DNA from: Sphingomonas bacterium
Lineage (GTDB): Bacteria > Pseudomonadota > Alphaproteobacteria > Sphingomonadales > Sphingomonadaceae
Direction: 5' to 3'
DNA length: 64,000 nt
Assembly (NCBI RefSeq): GCF_903642285.1
Contig: NZ_CAHJWJ010000001.1
Coordinates: 173,861-237,860 of the forward strand
Below are positions 27,684 through 38,129 of the stretch, one piece after another (within the stretch, counting starts at the first letter, position 1; every line of letters begins with the position of its first letter). The notes under the pieces were generated by a model. It made no database searches, was not told the origin of the DNA, and worked only from the letters and a program-made list of their open reading frames with translations. Position numbers and translations under genes: made by a program.

Positions 27684-29762
27684 ATGCGCAAACCGGTTCT
27701 CGTCGCCCTGTTGCTCGCCTCAACCATGTCCGGCGTCGTCGTCGCGCAATCCACGCGCAAGACCGGCACGGTCGCCAATGCCGCGGCGGGACCGGTCGCG
27801 CCAGCGTCGGCGGGGGGCCCGCAGATCGGCGCGTTCGGCTTCGACATGGCGGGCCGCGACCTGTCGGTGGCGCCGGGGACCGATTTCTACGATCATGCCG
27901 ACGGCGCATGGTTCAACGCGACGCAAATCCCTGCGGACCGATCGTCCTACGGCATGTTCCACGTCCTGCAGGACCTGTCGCTGACGCGCACGCGCGGCAT
28001 CCTGGAAGACGCGGCCAGGACGCCGGGCGACAAGGTCGGCGATTTCTATTCGAGCTTCATGGACGAGGCCGCGGTGAACGCGAGGGGGCTGGAGCCGGTC
28101 AAGCCCTGGCTCGCCGCCATCGCCGCCGCGCCCGACCGCGACGCGCTGCTGCTGGAAATGGCGACGCTGCAGCGGCAGGGGGTCGGCGGGATGATCGGCA
28201 TGGGGGTCGGGCAGGACGACAAGGACCCCGAGACCTATGTCGCCAGTTTCCAGCAGGGCGGCCTCGGCCTGCCGGACCGCGATTTCTACCTGAAGCAGGA
28301 TGCGCCGATCGTCGCGGTGCGGATCGCCTATCTGGCCTATCTGACCAAGATGCTGACCCTGTCGGGAGTGGACTCCGATCGCGCAGGCCCGCGCGCCGCG
28401 GCGGTGATGGCGTTCGAGACGGACATCGCCAGGGCGCATTGGGACTCGATCCGCAACCGCGACGCGGACCAGACCTACAACAAATGGACCGCCGCCGATT
28501 TCGCGACGAAGGCACCGGGAATGCCCTGGGCGCGCTACATGACGGCGCTCGGGATAGCCGGGCGACCCTATTATCTGGTCGCGCAACCGAGTGCGGTGAG
28601 CGGCGAGGCGAAGCTTTTCGCCGCCGCATCGCTGCCGGTGCTGCGCGATTATGCCACGCTGAAGCTGCTGCGTGCCTATGCGCCGTATCTGCCCAGCGAC
28701 ATCGACAAGACGAACTTCGCCTTCTACGGGACCGCGCTATCCGGGACGCCCGAGCAGCAGGTCCGCTGGAAACGCGGCGTGTCGGCGACCAGCGGCGCGC
28801 TGGGCGAGGCGATCGGGCAGGTCTATGTCCAGAAATACTTCCCGCCCGATGCGAAGGCGGCGGCCGACCAGCTGGTCGGGAACGTCATCGCCGCGATGGG
28901 CGAGCGGTTGCGCGATCTGGAATGGATGGCCCCCGAGACGAAGGTGAAGGCGCAGGCGAAGCTCGCCGCGTTCACGCCGAAGATCGGCTATCCCAAAAAA
29001 TGGCGCGATTATTCCGCGCTGGTGGTGACGCGCGGCGATCTGGTGGGGAATGTCGCGCGGGCGAACGCGTTCGAATATGATCGCGGACTTCGCAAGCTCG
29101 GCAGCCCGCTCGACCGGGGCGAATGGTTCATGACGCCGATGACGATCAACGCCTACGCCAACCCGACGATGAACGAGATCGTCTTCCCGGCGGCGATCCT
29201 GCAGCCGCCCTTCTTCGATCCGAAGGCGGACCCGGCGATCAACTATGGCGGGATCGGCGCGGTGATCGGCCACGAGATCAGCCATCATTTCGACGACCAA
29301 GGCCGTAAATACGATCTGACCGGCAAGCTCACCGACTGGTGGACGCCGCAGGACGTGGCCAGGTTCAAGACCTTCACCGACGCGCTGGTGAAGCAATATG
29401 ACGCGTACGAACCGCTGGCGGGCCAGCATATCCAGGGCGGGCTTACGCTTGGCGAGAACATCGCCGATCTGGCCGGGCTGACCGTGGCGCTCGACGCATA
29501 TCACAAGTCGCTGGGCCGGCAGCCGGCACCGGTGATCGGCGGGCTGACCGGCGACCAGCGTTTCTATTATGGCTGGGCGCAGGTGTGGCGGATCAAGTAC
29601 CGCGATCCCGCGCTTCGCCAGGCGCTGCTCAGCGATCCGCATTCGCCCGGCCATTACCGCGCGCTGACGACGCGCAACCTCGACCCGTGGTATGCCGCGT
29701 TCGGCGTGAAGCCGGGGCAGGCGATGTACCTCGCGCCCGAAGCGCGCGTGCGGATCTGGTAA
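27684..29762 (+). CDS. M13 family metallopeptidase (first of a tandem pair)
   Basis: A 692-residue secreted zinc endopeptidase of the neprilysin/PepO type. ATG 27684 follows GAGGA and gives a signal peptide (MRKPVLVALLLASTMSGVVV, then AQ). The metal motif GHEISHHFDD is near residue 528 and the third ligand is in GENIADLAG near residue 591. The C-terminal end RVRIW is the family terminus. Members cleave short peptides. It shares its whole domain plan with the next gene, so this is a tandem duplication that has diverged. It is followed 29 bases later by the second copy. Confidence 0.94.
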   Translation: MRKPVLVALLLASTMSGVVVAQSTRKTGTVANAAAGPVAPASAGGPQIGAFGFDMAGRDLSVAPGTDFYDHADGAWFNATQIPADRSSYGMFHVLQDLSLTRTRGILEDAARTPGDKVGDFYSSFMDEAAVNARGLEPVKPWLAAIAAAPDRDALLLEMATLQRQGVGGMIGMGVGQDDKDPETYVASFQQGGLGLPDRDFYLKQDAPIVAVRIAYLAYLTKMLTLSGVDSDRAGPRAAAVMAFETDIARAHWDSIRNRDADQTYNKWTAADFATKAPGMPWARYMTALGIAGRPYYLVAQPSAVSGEAKLFAAASLPVLRDYATLKLLRAYAPYLPSDIDKTNFAFYGTALSGTPEQQVRWKRGVSATSGALGEAIGQVYVQKYFPPDAKAAADQLVGNVIAAMGERLRDLEWMAPETKVKAQAKLAAFTPKIGYPKKWRDYSALVVTRGDLVGNVARANAFEYDRGLRKLGSPLDRGEWFMTPMTINAYANPTMNEIVFPAAILQPPFFDPKADPAINYGGIGAVIGHEISHHFDDQGRKYDLTGKLTDWWTPQDVARFKTFTDALVKQYDAYEPLAGQHIQGGLTLGENIADLAGLTVALDAYHKSLGRQPAPVIGGLTGDQRFYYGWAQVWRIKYRDPALRQALLSDPHSPGHYRALTTRNLDPWYAAFGVKPGQAMYLAPEARVRIW

Positions 29763-29791
29763 GACATAAAATGGAACGGGGAAGACCACGG

Positions 29792-31798
29792 ATGAAGACG
29801 ATGATCCTAACGAGCCTGCTCGCAGCGTCGGCGCTGGCCGGCGTCGCGGCGGTGCAGGCGCAGTCCGCCAAGCCGCAAATCGGCGATTTCGGGTTCGATA
29901 CCGCCGGCATGGACCGCGCCGTCGCGCCGGGCGACGATTTCTACGCTTTCGCCGGCGGCACTTGGAGCAAGCAGACCGCGATCCCGGCCGACAAGTCCAG
30001 CTTCGGCGCGTTCGACGTGCTGGCGGACCTGTCCCGCTCGCGCACACACGACATCCTGGAGGCGCAGAAGGCGACGGGGTCGAAGATCGGCACGGCCTAT
30101 GCCACCTATCTCGACACCGCGGCGATCGACGCGAAAGGCCTCGCGCCGATCAAGCCGTGGATGACGAAGATCGCCGGGCTGACCGACAAGGCGGGCTATC
30201 CGGCGTTGCTGGCGGAGGCGGACCGGATGGGCGTTCGCGGTCCGTTCGGCGGCGGCGTGGGGCAGGATGCGAAGCAGCCGTCGATCTATGCGCTCGGCCT
30301 GCGTCAGGGCGGGCTCGGCCTGCCCGACCGCGATTATTATCTCGATGCGAAGTTCGCGCCCCAGAAGGCGGCGTATCAGGCGCATATCGCGAAGATGTTC
30401 GCGCTGGCGGGCGAAGCGAATGCCGAGGCGCGCGCGAAGGCGATCGTCGATTACGAGACCGGCATCGCCACCGTCAGCTGGACCCGCGTCGAGAGCCGCG
30501 ACGCGAACAAGACGTACAACAAGATGACCGTGGCCGAGCTGGAGAAGAGCGCGCCGGGCTTCGCCTTCGCGACCTGGTTCAAGGACATCGGCACGCCGGT
30601 CGATACGGTGATCGTAGGTCAGCCGACCGCGATCGCCGGCATCGCCAAGGCGATCGCCGACGCGCCGATCGCCGTGCTACGCGACCAGTTGCTGATGCGG
30701 TCGCTCGACGCCTATGCCGACGTGTTGCCGACCGCGTTCGACCAGGAGAATTTCGCCTTCTACGGCACGACGCTGTCGGGCACGCCGCAACAGGCGGTGC
30801 GCTGGAAGCGCGCGGTCGACTTCACCTCCGGCGCGCTGTCGGACGACGTATCGCAATTATATGTGAAGCAATATTTCCCGCCCGAGACGAAGGCCGCCGC
30901 CGACCAGCTGGTGAAGAACATCATCACCGCGATGAACGCACGGATCGAAAAGCTGAGCTGGATGGCACCCGAGACGAAGGCGAAGGCGCACGCCAAGCTG
31001 GCCGCGTTCACGCCGAAGATCGGCTATCCGTCGCAGTGGCATGACTATAGCGCGCTGACGATCACGCCGGGCGATGCCTATGGCAACCAGATGCGCGCCA
31101 ATGGCTGGCAGCATGACTGGAACGTCGCGAAGCTGGGCAAGCCGCTGATGAAGTGGGAATGGGGCATGACGCCGATGACGGTGAATGCCTATGCCAACCC
31201 GGTAATGGTGGAGATCGTCTTCCCCGCCGCGATCCTGCAACCGCCCTTCTTCGATCCCAAGGCCGACCTGGCGGTCAATTACGGCGGGATCGGTGCGGTC
31301 ATCGGCCACGAGATGAGCCATCATTTCGACGACCAGGGTGCGAAGTTCAACGCACGCGGCGAACTCGCCGATTGGTGGACGCCCACCGACGTCGCGAACT
31401 TCAAGGGCCTGACCGAGAAGCTGGCGGCGCAGTACGACGCGTATGAGCCGCTGCCGGGGGTGCACGTCAACGGCCACCTGACGCTCGGCGAGAACATGGC
31501 GGATCTGGCCGGTCTGACCGTGGCCTATGACGCGTACCACAAGGCGCTGGGCGGCAAGGCGGCCCCCATGATCGACGGCTTCACCGGCGATCAGCGCTTC
31601 TACCTCGGCTGGTCGCAGGTGTGGCGGCGCAACTACCGCGAGGCGCAGCTGAAGAAGCAGCTCGTCACCGATCCGCATTCGCCGTCGCAGCAGCGCGCGG
31701 ATATCGTTCGCGACATGGACCCATGGTACGCCGCCTTCTCGCCAGCACCGACGGGCAAGCTGTACCTCGCGTCCGATGCGCGCGTCCGCGTCTGGTAG
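29792..31798 (+). CDS. M13 family metallopeptidase (second of a tandem pair)
   Basis: A 668-residue paralogue of the preceding enzyme. ATG 29792 is preceded by GGGGAAG, and residues 1-23 form a signal peptide ending AVQAQ. Zinc motif GHEMSHHFDD is near residue 505, and GENMADLAG near residue 567. The regions ARTLIQPPFFDP-like AILQPPFFDPKADLAVNYGG and TPMTVNAYANP match the first copy nearly word for word, whereas other parts differ. The pair may have different substrate preferences. The hybrid kinase begins 23 bases after the stop. Confidence 0.94.
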   Translation: MKTMILTSLLAASALAGVAAVQAQSAKPQIGDFGFDTAGMDRAVAPGDDFYAFAGGTWSKQTAIPADKSSFGAFDVLADLSRSRTHDILEAQKATGSKIGTAYATYLDTAAIDAKGLAPIKPWMTKIAGLTDKAGYPALLAEADRMGVRGPFGGGVGQDAKQPSIYALGLRQGGLGLPDRDYYLDAKFAPQKAAYQAHIAKMFALAGEANAEARAKAIVDYETGIATVSWTRVESRDANKTYNKMTVAELEKSAPGFAFATWFKDIGTPVDTVIVGQPTAIAGIAKAIADAPIAVLRDQLLMRSLDAYADVLPTAFDQENFAFYGTTLSGTPQQAVRWKRAVDFTSGALSDDVSQLYVKQYFPPETKAAADQLVKNIITAMNARIEKLSWMAPETKAKAHAKLAAFTPKIGYPSQWHDYSALTITPGDAYGNQMRANGWQHDWNVAKLGKPLMKWEWGMTPMTVNAYANPVMVEIVFPAAILQPPFFDPKADLAVNYGGIGAVIGHEMSHHFDDQGAKFNARGELADWWTPTDVANFKGLTEKLAAQYDAYEPLPGVHVNGHLTLGENMADLAGLTVAYDAYHKALGGKAAPMIDGFTGDQRFYLGWSQVWRRNYREAQLKKQLVTDPHSPSQQRADIVRDMDPWYAAFSPAPTGKLYLASDARVRVW

Positions 31799-31821
31799 CG
31801 GCAGACGGGGACATCGATCCG

Positions 31822-34215
31822 ATGGCGACGAGCGTCCCCGTATCGGCCGGCCATGATGCCGTCCGCAACGCCGCGATCGTGGCCGGCGCGGCGGCGCTGG
31901 TCGCGGCGTTGCTCGTCCTGTGGCTGGTCCATGACGTCGCCGCCGCGGCGGGGTTTCTCGCCGGCGGCGTGATCGCGATCGGCATGGTGGTCGTCTGGCG
32001 GCTGCTGGCACCGGTACCGGCGGAGCCGAATGCCGGTGCGATCGACTGGGGCTTCATTCGCTCGGTCGCCGCCGCCAGCGCGGATGCGGTCGCGATCACC
32101 GACCGGGCGGGCCGACTGGTGTGCGCGAACGACGCATACTCGGCGCTGTTCGACGGCTTCCCGACGCCGCCCGGGCTCCCCATCGCCGAAGCCGCGGTGA
32201 CCGAACTCGGCAAGGTCGGGCGGATCGCGTGGCGCGACGGGCAGGCGCGGTTCGATTCTTTGCCGGTCGCGGGCGGCAAGCTGGCGGTCGCGATCGAGCG
32301 AACCGGCGAAGAGGCGGACATGCTCGTCTGGCGCTTCGCGATCGTCGACAGGCGGGATGCCCCGGACACGATCGATGCTGCGATCGCGGACGCTGCCGGC
32401 GACCGGCTCGGCACCGCCGGGATCATGGCGGCGACGATCGAGGCCGACGGCCGGGTCCGCGTCGCCAATCGCGTGTTGCGAAAGCGCGCGACGGGCAGCG
32501 CGGACGGTGCGATCGAGGGGCAGGATTTCGCCCGGTTCCTCATCACCGACAGCCGCGGGCTGGTGCGGTTCGAGCGCGAAGGGCTGGAGGGGACGCCGCT
32601 TCGCGTGCTGCAGATACCCTTTGGCGAGGGCGACGACGACGGGTCGCTGGTCGCCTTGCTCGACGAGGAGGACGACGCACCCGCGATCGGGGCCAGCGCC
32701 TCGGCGCATGTCCGCAGCCTCGTCAGCCTGATGCCCTTCGGCATGGCGCTGGTCGACCGCGACGGGCGGTTCCTGCAGATGAACGACTCGTTCGTCCGCG
32801 CCGCCGCGGTCGATCGCGCCGCGCCGCCGCTCTACCCGGGCGATCTGGTGGTGCGCGAGGACAAGACCGCGGTCGCCGACGCGATCCGCCGTTTCGCCGG
32901 CGGGGCGACGCATTCGACCGACATGGCGGTGCGGCTGAAGGATCACCCCGACGAACCCGTCGCGCTGACGATCGCCGGCGCGCGGGGGCTTGGCGATGCC
33001 GCGGTGTTGCTGAGCCTGAAGGACAATAGCGAGGAAAGCCGGTTGAAGCGCGAGGTCGCGCAGGCGACCAAGATGCAGGCGGTGGGGCAGCTTGCGGGCG
33101 GCGTCGCGCATGATTTCAATAATATCCTGACTGCGATCATCGGACACTGCGACCTGATGATGATGCGCCATTCGCCCGGCGACAGCGATTATGACGACAT
33201 CCAGCAGATCCGCACCAATTCGAACCGCGCCGCGGGATTGACTCGGCAATTGCTGGCGTTCAGCCGCCAGCAGACGCTCCGTCCGCAGATCCTGCAGCTG
33301 CCCGACGTCGTGTCCGAAGTATCGAACCTGCTCAAGCGGCTGATGGGCGAGACGGTGCGGCTCGACGTGCAGCATGGCCGCGATCTGGGGCCGGTGCGTG
33401 CCGATCCCGGGCAATTGGAGCAGGTCGTCGTCAATCTGGCGGTCAATGCCCGCGACGCGATGCTCGGCGGCCCGCAAAAGGGCGGGATCAACGTCCTGTC
33501 GATCACGACACGCACGGTGACCGCGGCGGAGGTGCGGCAGATGGCGTCGGACATCCTGCCGATCGCCGACTACACCGCGCTGGTGGTGGCCGACACCGGC
33601 ACCGGCATCCCGCCCGATATCCTGCCCAAGATCTTCGAACCGTTCTTCACCACCAAGGAAGTCGGGAAGGGCACCGGGCTCGGTCTCTCAACCGTCTACG
33701 GCATCGTCAAGCAATCGGGCGGCTATATCTTCGCCGAGACGCCGCCGGGTAAGGGCGCGGTATTCACGATCTATCTGCCGGTCCACGCCGCCGGCGGGGT
33801 GGCGCGCGCCCAGCCGGCGCGGCCCGCCCGACGGCCTGCGGAGATCTGGGGTACGGGCACGATCCTGCTGGTCGAGGACGAGGACATGGTCCGCGCCGTC
33901 GCCGAACGCGCGCTGACCCGGCAGGGCTATAGCGTGCTGACCGCGGAAAATGGCGAGGCGGCGCTGGAAGTATTGGAAACGAGCGGCCGGCCCGACCTGC
34001 TCATCAGCGACGTCGTCATGCCGACCATGGACGGCCCGACGATGGTCCGCATCGTACGCGAACGCTATCCTGATCTGCCGATCCTGTTCATGTCGGGCTA
34101 TGCCGAGGAGCAGTTGCGCAAGTCGATCGACCTCGACAATGTTTCGTTTCTTCCCAAACCCTTTTCGGTGCAGCAGCTCGCCGAGGCGGCGCGGGATGTG
34201 CTGGCGGGGCATTAG
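31822..34215 (+). CDS. cckA: Hybrid sensor histidine kinase, CckA-like
   Basis: A 797-residue hybrid kinase. Two membrane helices are near residues 15-58, then two PAS-like parts with linkers, a HisKA H-box [21 protein letters not shown] (His430), HATPase with [10 protein letters not shown] and [32 protein letters not shown] boxes, and a C-terminal receiver with LLVEDEDM and phosphoacceptor Asp730 in [12 protein letters not shown]. This matches CckA, the alphaproteobacterial cell-cycle kinase that controls CtrA through ChpT. The ATG at 31822 is preferred over the long upstream frame opposite the M13 gene. chpT and ctrA are not in the window. Confidence 0.88.
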   Translation: MATSVPVSAGHDAVRNAAIVAGAAALVAALLVLWLVHDVAAAAGFLAGGVIAIGMVVVWRLLAPVPAEPNAGAIDWGFIRSVAAASADAVAITDRAGRLVCANDAYSALFDGFPTPPGLPIAEAAVTELGKVGRIAWRDGQARFDSLPVAGGKLAVAIERTGEEADMLVWRFAIVDRRDAPDTIDAAIADAAGDRLGTAGIMAATIEADGRVRVANRVLRKRATGSADGAIEGQDFARFLITDSRGLVRFEREGLEGTPLRVLQIPFGEGDDDGSLVALLDEEDDAPAIGASASAHVRSLVSLMPFGMALVDRDGRFLQMNDSFVRAAAVDRAAPPLYPGDLVVREDKTAVADAIRRFAGGATHSTDMAVRLKDHPDEPVALTIAGARGLGDAAVLLSLKDNSEESRLKREVAQATKMQAVGQLAGGVAHDFNNILTAIIGHCDLMMMRHSPGDSDYDDIQQIRTNSNRAAGLTRQLLAFSRQQTLRPQILQLPDVVSEVSNLLKRLMGETVRLDVQHGRDLGPVRADPGQLEQVVVNLAVNARDAMLGGPQKGGINVLSITTRTVTAAEVRQMASDILPIADYTALVVADTGTGIPPDILPKIFEPFFTTKEVGKGTGLGLSTVYGIVKQSGGYIFAETPPGKGAVFTIYLPVHAAGGVARAQPARPARRPAEIWGTGTILLVEDEDMVRAVAERALTRQGYSVLTAENGEAALEVLETSGRPDLLISDVVMPTMDGPTMVRIVRERYPDLPILFMSGYAEEQLRKSIDLDNVSFLPKPFSVQQLAEAARDVLAGH

Positions 34216-34233
34216 GCTCCGCACCTAACGATC

Positions 34234-34274
34234 ATGCCCCTTTGACGTTCTCGTGCGCATCGTTACAGGGGCAT
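34234..34274 (+). promoter_or_regulatory. Inverted repeat covering the receiver gene ribosome site
   Basis: ATGCCCCT (34234-34241) and AGGGGCAT (34267-34274) are perfect 8-base complements. The right arm contains the AGGGG ribosome-binding sequence five bases before ATG 34277, so folding would hide it. A TTGACG sequence lies in the loop. This could be an RNA thermometer-like or protein-controlled switch. Confidence 0.4.
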
Positions 34275-34276
34275 CG

Positions 34277-34633
34277 ATGACCTCGCCGAAGCGTATTCTC
34301 GTCGTCGAAGACGAACCGTTGATCGCCATGATGCTGGAGGATTTTCTCGAGATCCTGGACAAGGATGTCGCGGGTACCGCCGACAGCGTCGCGAGCGCCT
34401 TGGCATTGATCCAGACCGGCAACGTCGACGCCGCGATCCTCGACGTGAATCTGCGCGGCGGCGAGAAGAGTGCACCCGTGGCGGACGCGCTGGCCGCGCG
34501 CGGCATCCCCTTCGTCTTCGCGACCGGCGGCAGCGCGGACAGCGAGCTCGGTTTGCATTCCGATCGGCCCCGGCTGCAGAAGCCGTTCACGATGGACGGC
34601 GTCGCACAGGCGCTGGACGCGCTCGGCGCGTAA
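34277..34633 (+). CDS. Single-domain response regulator receiver
   Basis: A 118-residue receiver with no output domain. VVEDEPLIAMML holds the acidic pocket near residues 8-13, AILDVNLRGG has phosphoacceptor Asp56, ATGG supplies the Thr/Ser switch and RLQKPF the Lys. It starts 61 bases after the CckA-like kinase stop and could be its partner or an extra sink for its phosphate, but no physical link is shown. Its small size is typical of DivK/CpdR-type relay proteins. Confidence 0.9.
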   Translation: MTSPKRILVVEDEPLIAMMLEDFLEILDKDVAGTADSVASALALIQTGNVDAAILDVNLRGGEKSAPVADALAARGIPFVFATGGSADSELGLHSDRPRLQKPFTMDGVAQALDALGA

Positions 34634-34676
34634 CGGACTTGCGCAGGCCGGTCGTCTCGCGACATAGGCGGTCGTC

Positions 34677-36398
34677 ATGAGCAACCGTTTCGACAAATCG
34701 CGTCTTCCCAGCCGTCACGTCTCGGTCGGCCCCGAGCGCGCGCCGCATCGCAGCTATTATTATGCGATGGGGATAGCCGAGGAGGATATCGCCAAGCCCT
34801 TCGTCGGCGTCGCCAGCGCGGGCAATGACAGCGCGCCGTGCAACATCACGCTCGACGCGCAGGCGGCGGTCGCGACCCGGGGTGTCGTCGAGGGTGGCGG
34901 GATGCCGCGCCGGTTCAACACGATCACCGTCACCGACGGCATCGCGATGGGGCATCAGGGCATGAAGTCCTCGCTCGTCAGCCGCGAGGTCATCGCCGAC
35001 TCGGTCGAACTCAGCGTCCGCGGGCATTGCTACGACGCGCTGATCGGCTTTGCGGGGTGCGACAAGTCGTTGCCGGGCATGATGATGGCGATGCTCCGGC
35101 TGAACGTGCCGTCGATCTTCGTCTATGGCGGCTCGATCCTGCCCGGGCGGTTCCACGACAAGGACGTGACCGTCGTCGACGTGTTCGAGATCGTCGGCAA
35201 ATATGCGGCGGGCGCGTGCCCGTTGTCGGAGGTGCACGACCTGGAGAAGGTCGCCTGTCCCAGCGCCGGTGCCTGCGGGGGCCAGTTCACCGCCAACACC
35301 ATGGCCTGCGTCGCCGAGGCGATCGGATTGTCCATCCCCAACAGCAACATGGCACCGGCTCCTTACAGCAGCCGCGAACAGATCGCGCATGCGGCAGGCG
35401 TGCAGATCATGGAGCTGATCGAACGCAATCTGCGCCCGCGCGACATCTGCACGCGCGACGCCTTCATCAACGCGGCGCGCGTAGTGGCGGCGACCGGCGG
35501 TTCGACCAACGCCGCGCTGCACCTGCCCGCGATGGCGCACGAGGCGGGGATCGCGTTCGATCTGTTCGACGTCGCCGAGATCTTCAAGACCACGCCGTAC
35601 ATCGCCGACCTGAAGCCCGGCGGCCGCTATGTCGCGAAGGACATGTACGAGGCGGGCGGCGTCTACATGCTGATGAAGACGCTGATGGAAGGCGGTTTCC
35701 TGAAAGGCGACTGTATGACCGTCAGCGGGCGCACGCTCGCCGAGAATATCGACGAGGTGACGTGGAATCCGGACCAGAAAGTGATCTACGACGTGAAGAC
35801 GCCGCTGTCCCCAACCGGCGGCGTGGTCGGTCTGCGCGGCAGCCTGGCACCCGATGGCGCGATCGTGAAGGTCGCCGGGATGCACCGCCTGGTGTTCGAG
35901 GGGCCGGCGCGGGTGTTCGACTGCGAGGAGGATTGCTTCGCCGCGGTCGAGGCGCGGGGGATCAATGAGGGCGAGGTCATCGTCATCCGCTACGAAGGCC
36001 CCAAGGGCGGCCCCGGCATGCGCGAGATGCTGTCGACGACCGCGGCCTTGTACGGGCTGGGGCTGGGCGAGAAGGTCGCGCTAATTACCGACGGGCGTTT
36101 CTCGGGCGGGACGCGCGGGTTCTGCATCGGCCATGTCGGGCCGGAAGCGGCCGATGGCGGGCCGATCGCGCTGGTCGAGGATGGCGATACGATCCGGATC
36201 GATGCGGACGCGGGAACGATCGACCTGCTCGTCGCGGACGACGTACTGGCCGATCGCCGCGCGCGCTGGACGCCGCGGGCGACCGATTACGGCTCGGGTG
36301 CGCTGTGGCGCTATGCGAAGACGGTCGGGCCCGCTTACAGCGGCGCGGTGACGCACCCCGGAGCCTCCGCCGAAACGCATGTCTATGCGGATATCTAG
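34677..36398 (+). CDS. ilvD: Dihydroxy-acid dehydratase
   Basis: A 573-residue iron-sulfur dehydratase of the branched-chain amino acid pathway, converting 2,3-dihydroxy acids to 2-keto acids. NDSAPCN (near residue 54), GCDKSLPG (near 125) and [17 protein letters not shown] (near 197) supply the three Cys that bind the cluster, which is [2Fe-2S]-like in this spacing. The C-terminal domain has [26 protein letters not shown] lipoprotein ORF begins inside the last codons. No other ilv gene is near. Confidence 0.95.
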   Translation: MSNRFDKSRLPSRHVSVGPERAPHRSYYYAMGIAEEDIAKPFVGVASAGNDSAPCNITLDAQAAVATRGVVEGGGMPRRFNTITVTDGIAMGHQGMKSSLVSREVIADSVELSVRGHCYDALIGFAGCDKSLPGMMMAMLRLNVPSIFVYGGSILPGRFHDKDVTVVDVFEIVGKYAAGACPLSEVHDLEKVACPSAGACGGQFTANTMACVAEAIGLSIPNSNMAPAPYSSREQIAHAAGVQIMELIERNLRPRDICTRDAFINAARVVAATGGSTNAALHLPAMAHEAGIAFDLFDVAEIFKTTPYIADLKPGGRYVAKDMYEAGGVYMLMKTLMEGGFLKGDCMTVSGRTLAENIDEVTWNPDQKVIYDVKTPLSPTGGVVGLRGSLAPDGAIVKVAGMHRLVFEGPARVFDCEEDCFAAVEARGINEGEVIVIRYEGPKGGPGMREMLSTTAALYGLGLGEKVALITDGRFSGGTRGFCIGHVGPEAADGGPIALVEDGDTIRIDADAGTIDLLVADDVLADRRARWTPRATDYGSGALWRYAKTVGPAYSGAVTHPGASAETHVYADI

Positions 36399-36756
36399 CG
36401 CGGCGGTGCTGGCACTGCTCGCCGGCTGCCATGGACCGGCCACCGTGACGAACGACGCGGGTCCGGCGGCGGCGGACGACGAACGGATCGAATGCGCGCG
36501 CGGCGATGCCCCGATGGCGCGCGTCTGCACGGTCGACCGGCTGGCGGGCGAGGGTGGGCTGGTGCTGATCGTCCGCCACCCCGATGGCGCGTTCCACCGG
36601 TTGCTGGTGACGAAGGACGGCCGCGGCGTGATCGCGGCGGACGGCGCGCAGCGCGCGCTGGTGACGATCGTCATGCCGGAGACCATCGACGTCGCCATCG
36701 GCGGCGATCGCTATCGTTTGCCGGCAACGGTGAAGGCGAAGTCCGCGGCGTCATGA
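36385..36756 (+). CDS. Small lipoprotein of unknown function
   Basis: A 123-residue protein (an ATG two codons earlier is also possible). Residues 1-15 form a lipoprotein signal peptide with the lipobox LLAGC. The mature part has two further Cys (IECARGD and RVCTVDRL) that could pair and a beta-rich domain with [19 protein letters not shown] and an end at [10 protein letters not shown]. It overlaps the ilvD end by about 14 bases and the next gene starts in its last codons (ATGA at 36753-36756), so three genes form a tight chain. Confidence 0.8.
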   Translation: MRISSAAVLALLAGCHGPATVTNDAGPAAADDERIECARGDAPMARVCTVDRLAGEGGLVLIVRHPDGAFHRLLVTKDGRGVIAADGAQRALVTIVMPETIDVAIGGDRYRLPATVKAKSAAS

Positions 36757-38129
36757 TCGCGGTCGAAGGCCGGCCGATCCTGACCGCGGCGGAGATGCGT
36801 GCGGCCGAAATTGCGGCGATGACCGCCGACGTCACGGTCGATACGCTGATGGCGCGGGCGGGCGGCGCGGTCGCGACCGCGGTCCGGCGGTTGGCGGCGG
36901 GCGGTCCCGTGCTGGTCCTGTGCGGTCCCGGCAACAATGGCGGCGACGGCTACATCGCCGCGGCTCGGCTGAAGGCGGCGGGTGTCCCGGTGCGCGTGGC
37001 GGCATCGGCCGCCCCCGGCAGCGACGCGTTCCGGACGGCGGCGGCGGGCTGGGACGGACCGGTCGAAGCGCTCGGCGACGTCGCGCCCGCCCCCGTGCTG
37101 GTCGATGCGCTGTTCGGTACCGGCCTGTCGCGGCCGATCGACGACGCCGTTGCGACGCGGTTACGGGACCTGGCGGCCGCGGCGCGGCTGACGATCGCGG
37201 TCGATCTGCCGAGCGGTGTGTCGACCGACGATGGCGCGGTGCTGTCGCTGCCGCCGGTGTTCGATGTCGTGCTGGCTTTGGGTGCGGTGAAACCGGCGCA
37301 TGTTCTTCAGCCAGCGGCGCGATACGCGCGGTCGGTGCGGCTGCTCGATATCGGGGTCGCGATGGATAGCGATGCGGCTGTCCTCGATCGGCCGTCCTTG
37401 CCGACGCCGGGGCCGGACGCGCAGAAATATACCCGCGGGATGGTCGCGGTCGTCGCCGGTTCGATGGCGGGCGCGGCCGAACTCGCCAGCGTCGCCGCGA
37501 TGCGCGCGGGGGCGGGCTATGTGCTGCTGCTGGGCAAGACGGCGGGACCGCCGCACGCGCTGGTCCGCAAGCCGCTGGATGCGAAGACGATCGGCGACAC
37601 GCGGATCGGCGCGCTGCTGGTCGGCCCCGGGCTCGGCCGCGACGACGAGGCGCGGGCGAAGCTCGATCTCGCGTTCGCCAGCGGTCGGCTGATGGTGATC
37701 GACGGCGATGCGCTGCATCTGGTCGATCCTGCCAGGATCGCCGCCCGCGCGCCCGGTGCGATCCTGACTCCGCATGGCGGCGAGTTCGACGCGCTGTTCG
37801 GCAAATCGGATGCGGACAAGATCGCCCGCACGCGCGATGCCGCGCGACGGTCGGGCGCGGTGGTCGTCTTCAAGGGTGCGGATACGGTGATCGCGTCGCC
37901 GACCGGTCGCGTCTGCGTGGCGGGAGGTACGAGCGACTGGCTCTCGACCGCCGGCACCGGCGACGTGCTGGCGGGAACGATCGCGGCTACCCGTGCGTCG
38001 GGGATGACGCCATTCGATGCCGCCTGCGCCGGCGTCTGGCTCCACGGCGAAGCGGCGCGGCGCGCGGGGCCGGCGTTCATCGCGGACGATCTGGCCGATG
38101 CGCTGACTGCGGCGCGAGCGTCGCTGTGA
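36753..38129 (+). CDS. nnr: Bifunctional NAD(P)H-hydrate epimerase / dehydratase
   Basis: A 458-residue two-domain repair enzyme that turns damaged NAD(P)HX back to NAD(P)H. The N-terminal YjeF_N epimerase domain contains VLCGPGNNGGDGYIAA and FGTGLSRPI; the C-terminal dehydratase domain has YTRGMVAVVAGS, GPGLGRDD and GTSDWLSTAGTGDVLAGTIAA. The ATG at 36753 overlaps the preceding stop, and its own stop overlaps the following GTG start. Such chaining points to one operon from ilvD. Confidence 0.95.
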   Translation: MIAVEGRPILTAAEMRAAEIAAMTADVTVDTLMARAGGAVATAVRRLAAGGPVLVLCGPGNNGGDGYIAAARLKAAGVPVRVAASAAPGSDAFRTAAAGWDGPVEALGDVAPAPVLVDALFGTGLSRPIDDAVATRLRDLAAAARLTIAVDLPSGVSTDDGAVLSLPPVFDVVLALGAVKPAHVLQPAARYARSVRLLDIGVAMDSDAAVLDRPSLPTPGPDAQKYTRGMVAVVAGSMAGAAELASVAAMRAGAGYVLLLGKTAGPPHALVRKPLDAKTIGDTRIGALLVGPGLGRDDEARAKLDLAFASGRLMVIDGDALHLVDPARIAARAPGAILTPHGGEFDALFGKSDADKIARTRDAARRSGAVVVFKGADTVIASPTGRVCVAGGTSDWLSTAGTGDVLAGTIAATRASGMTPFDAACAGVWLHGEAARRAGPAFIADDLADALTAARASL

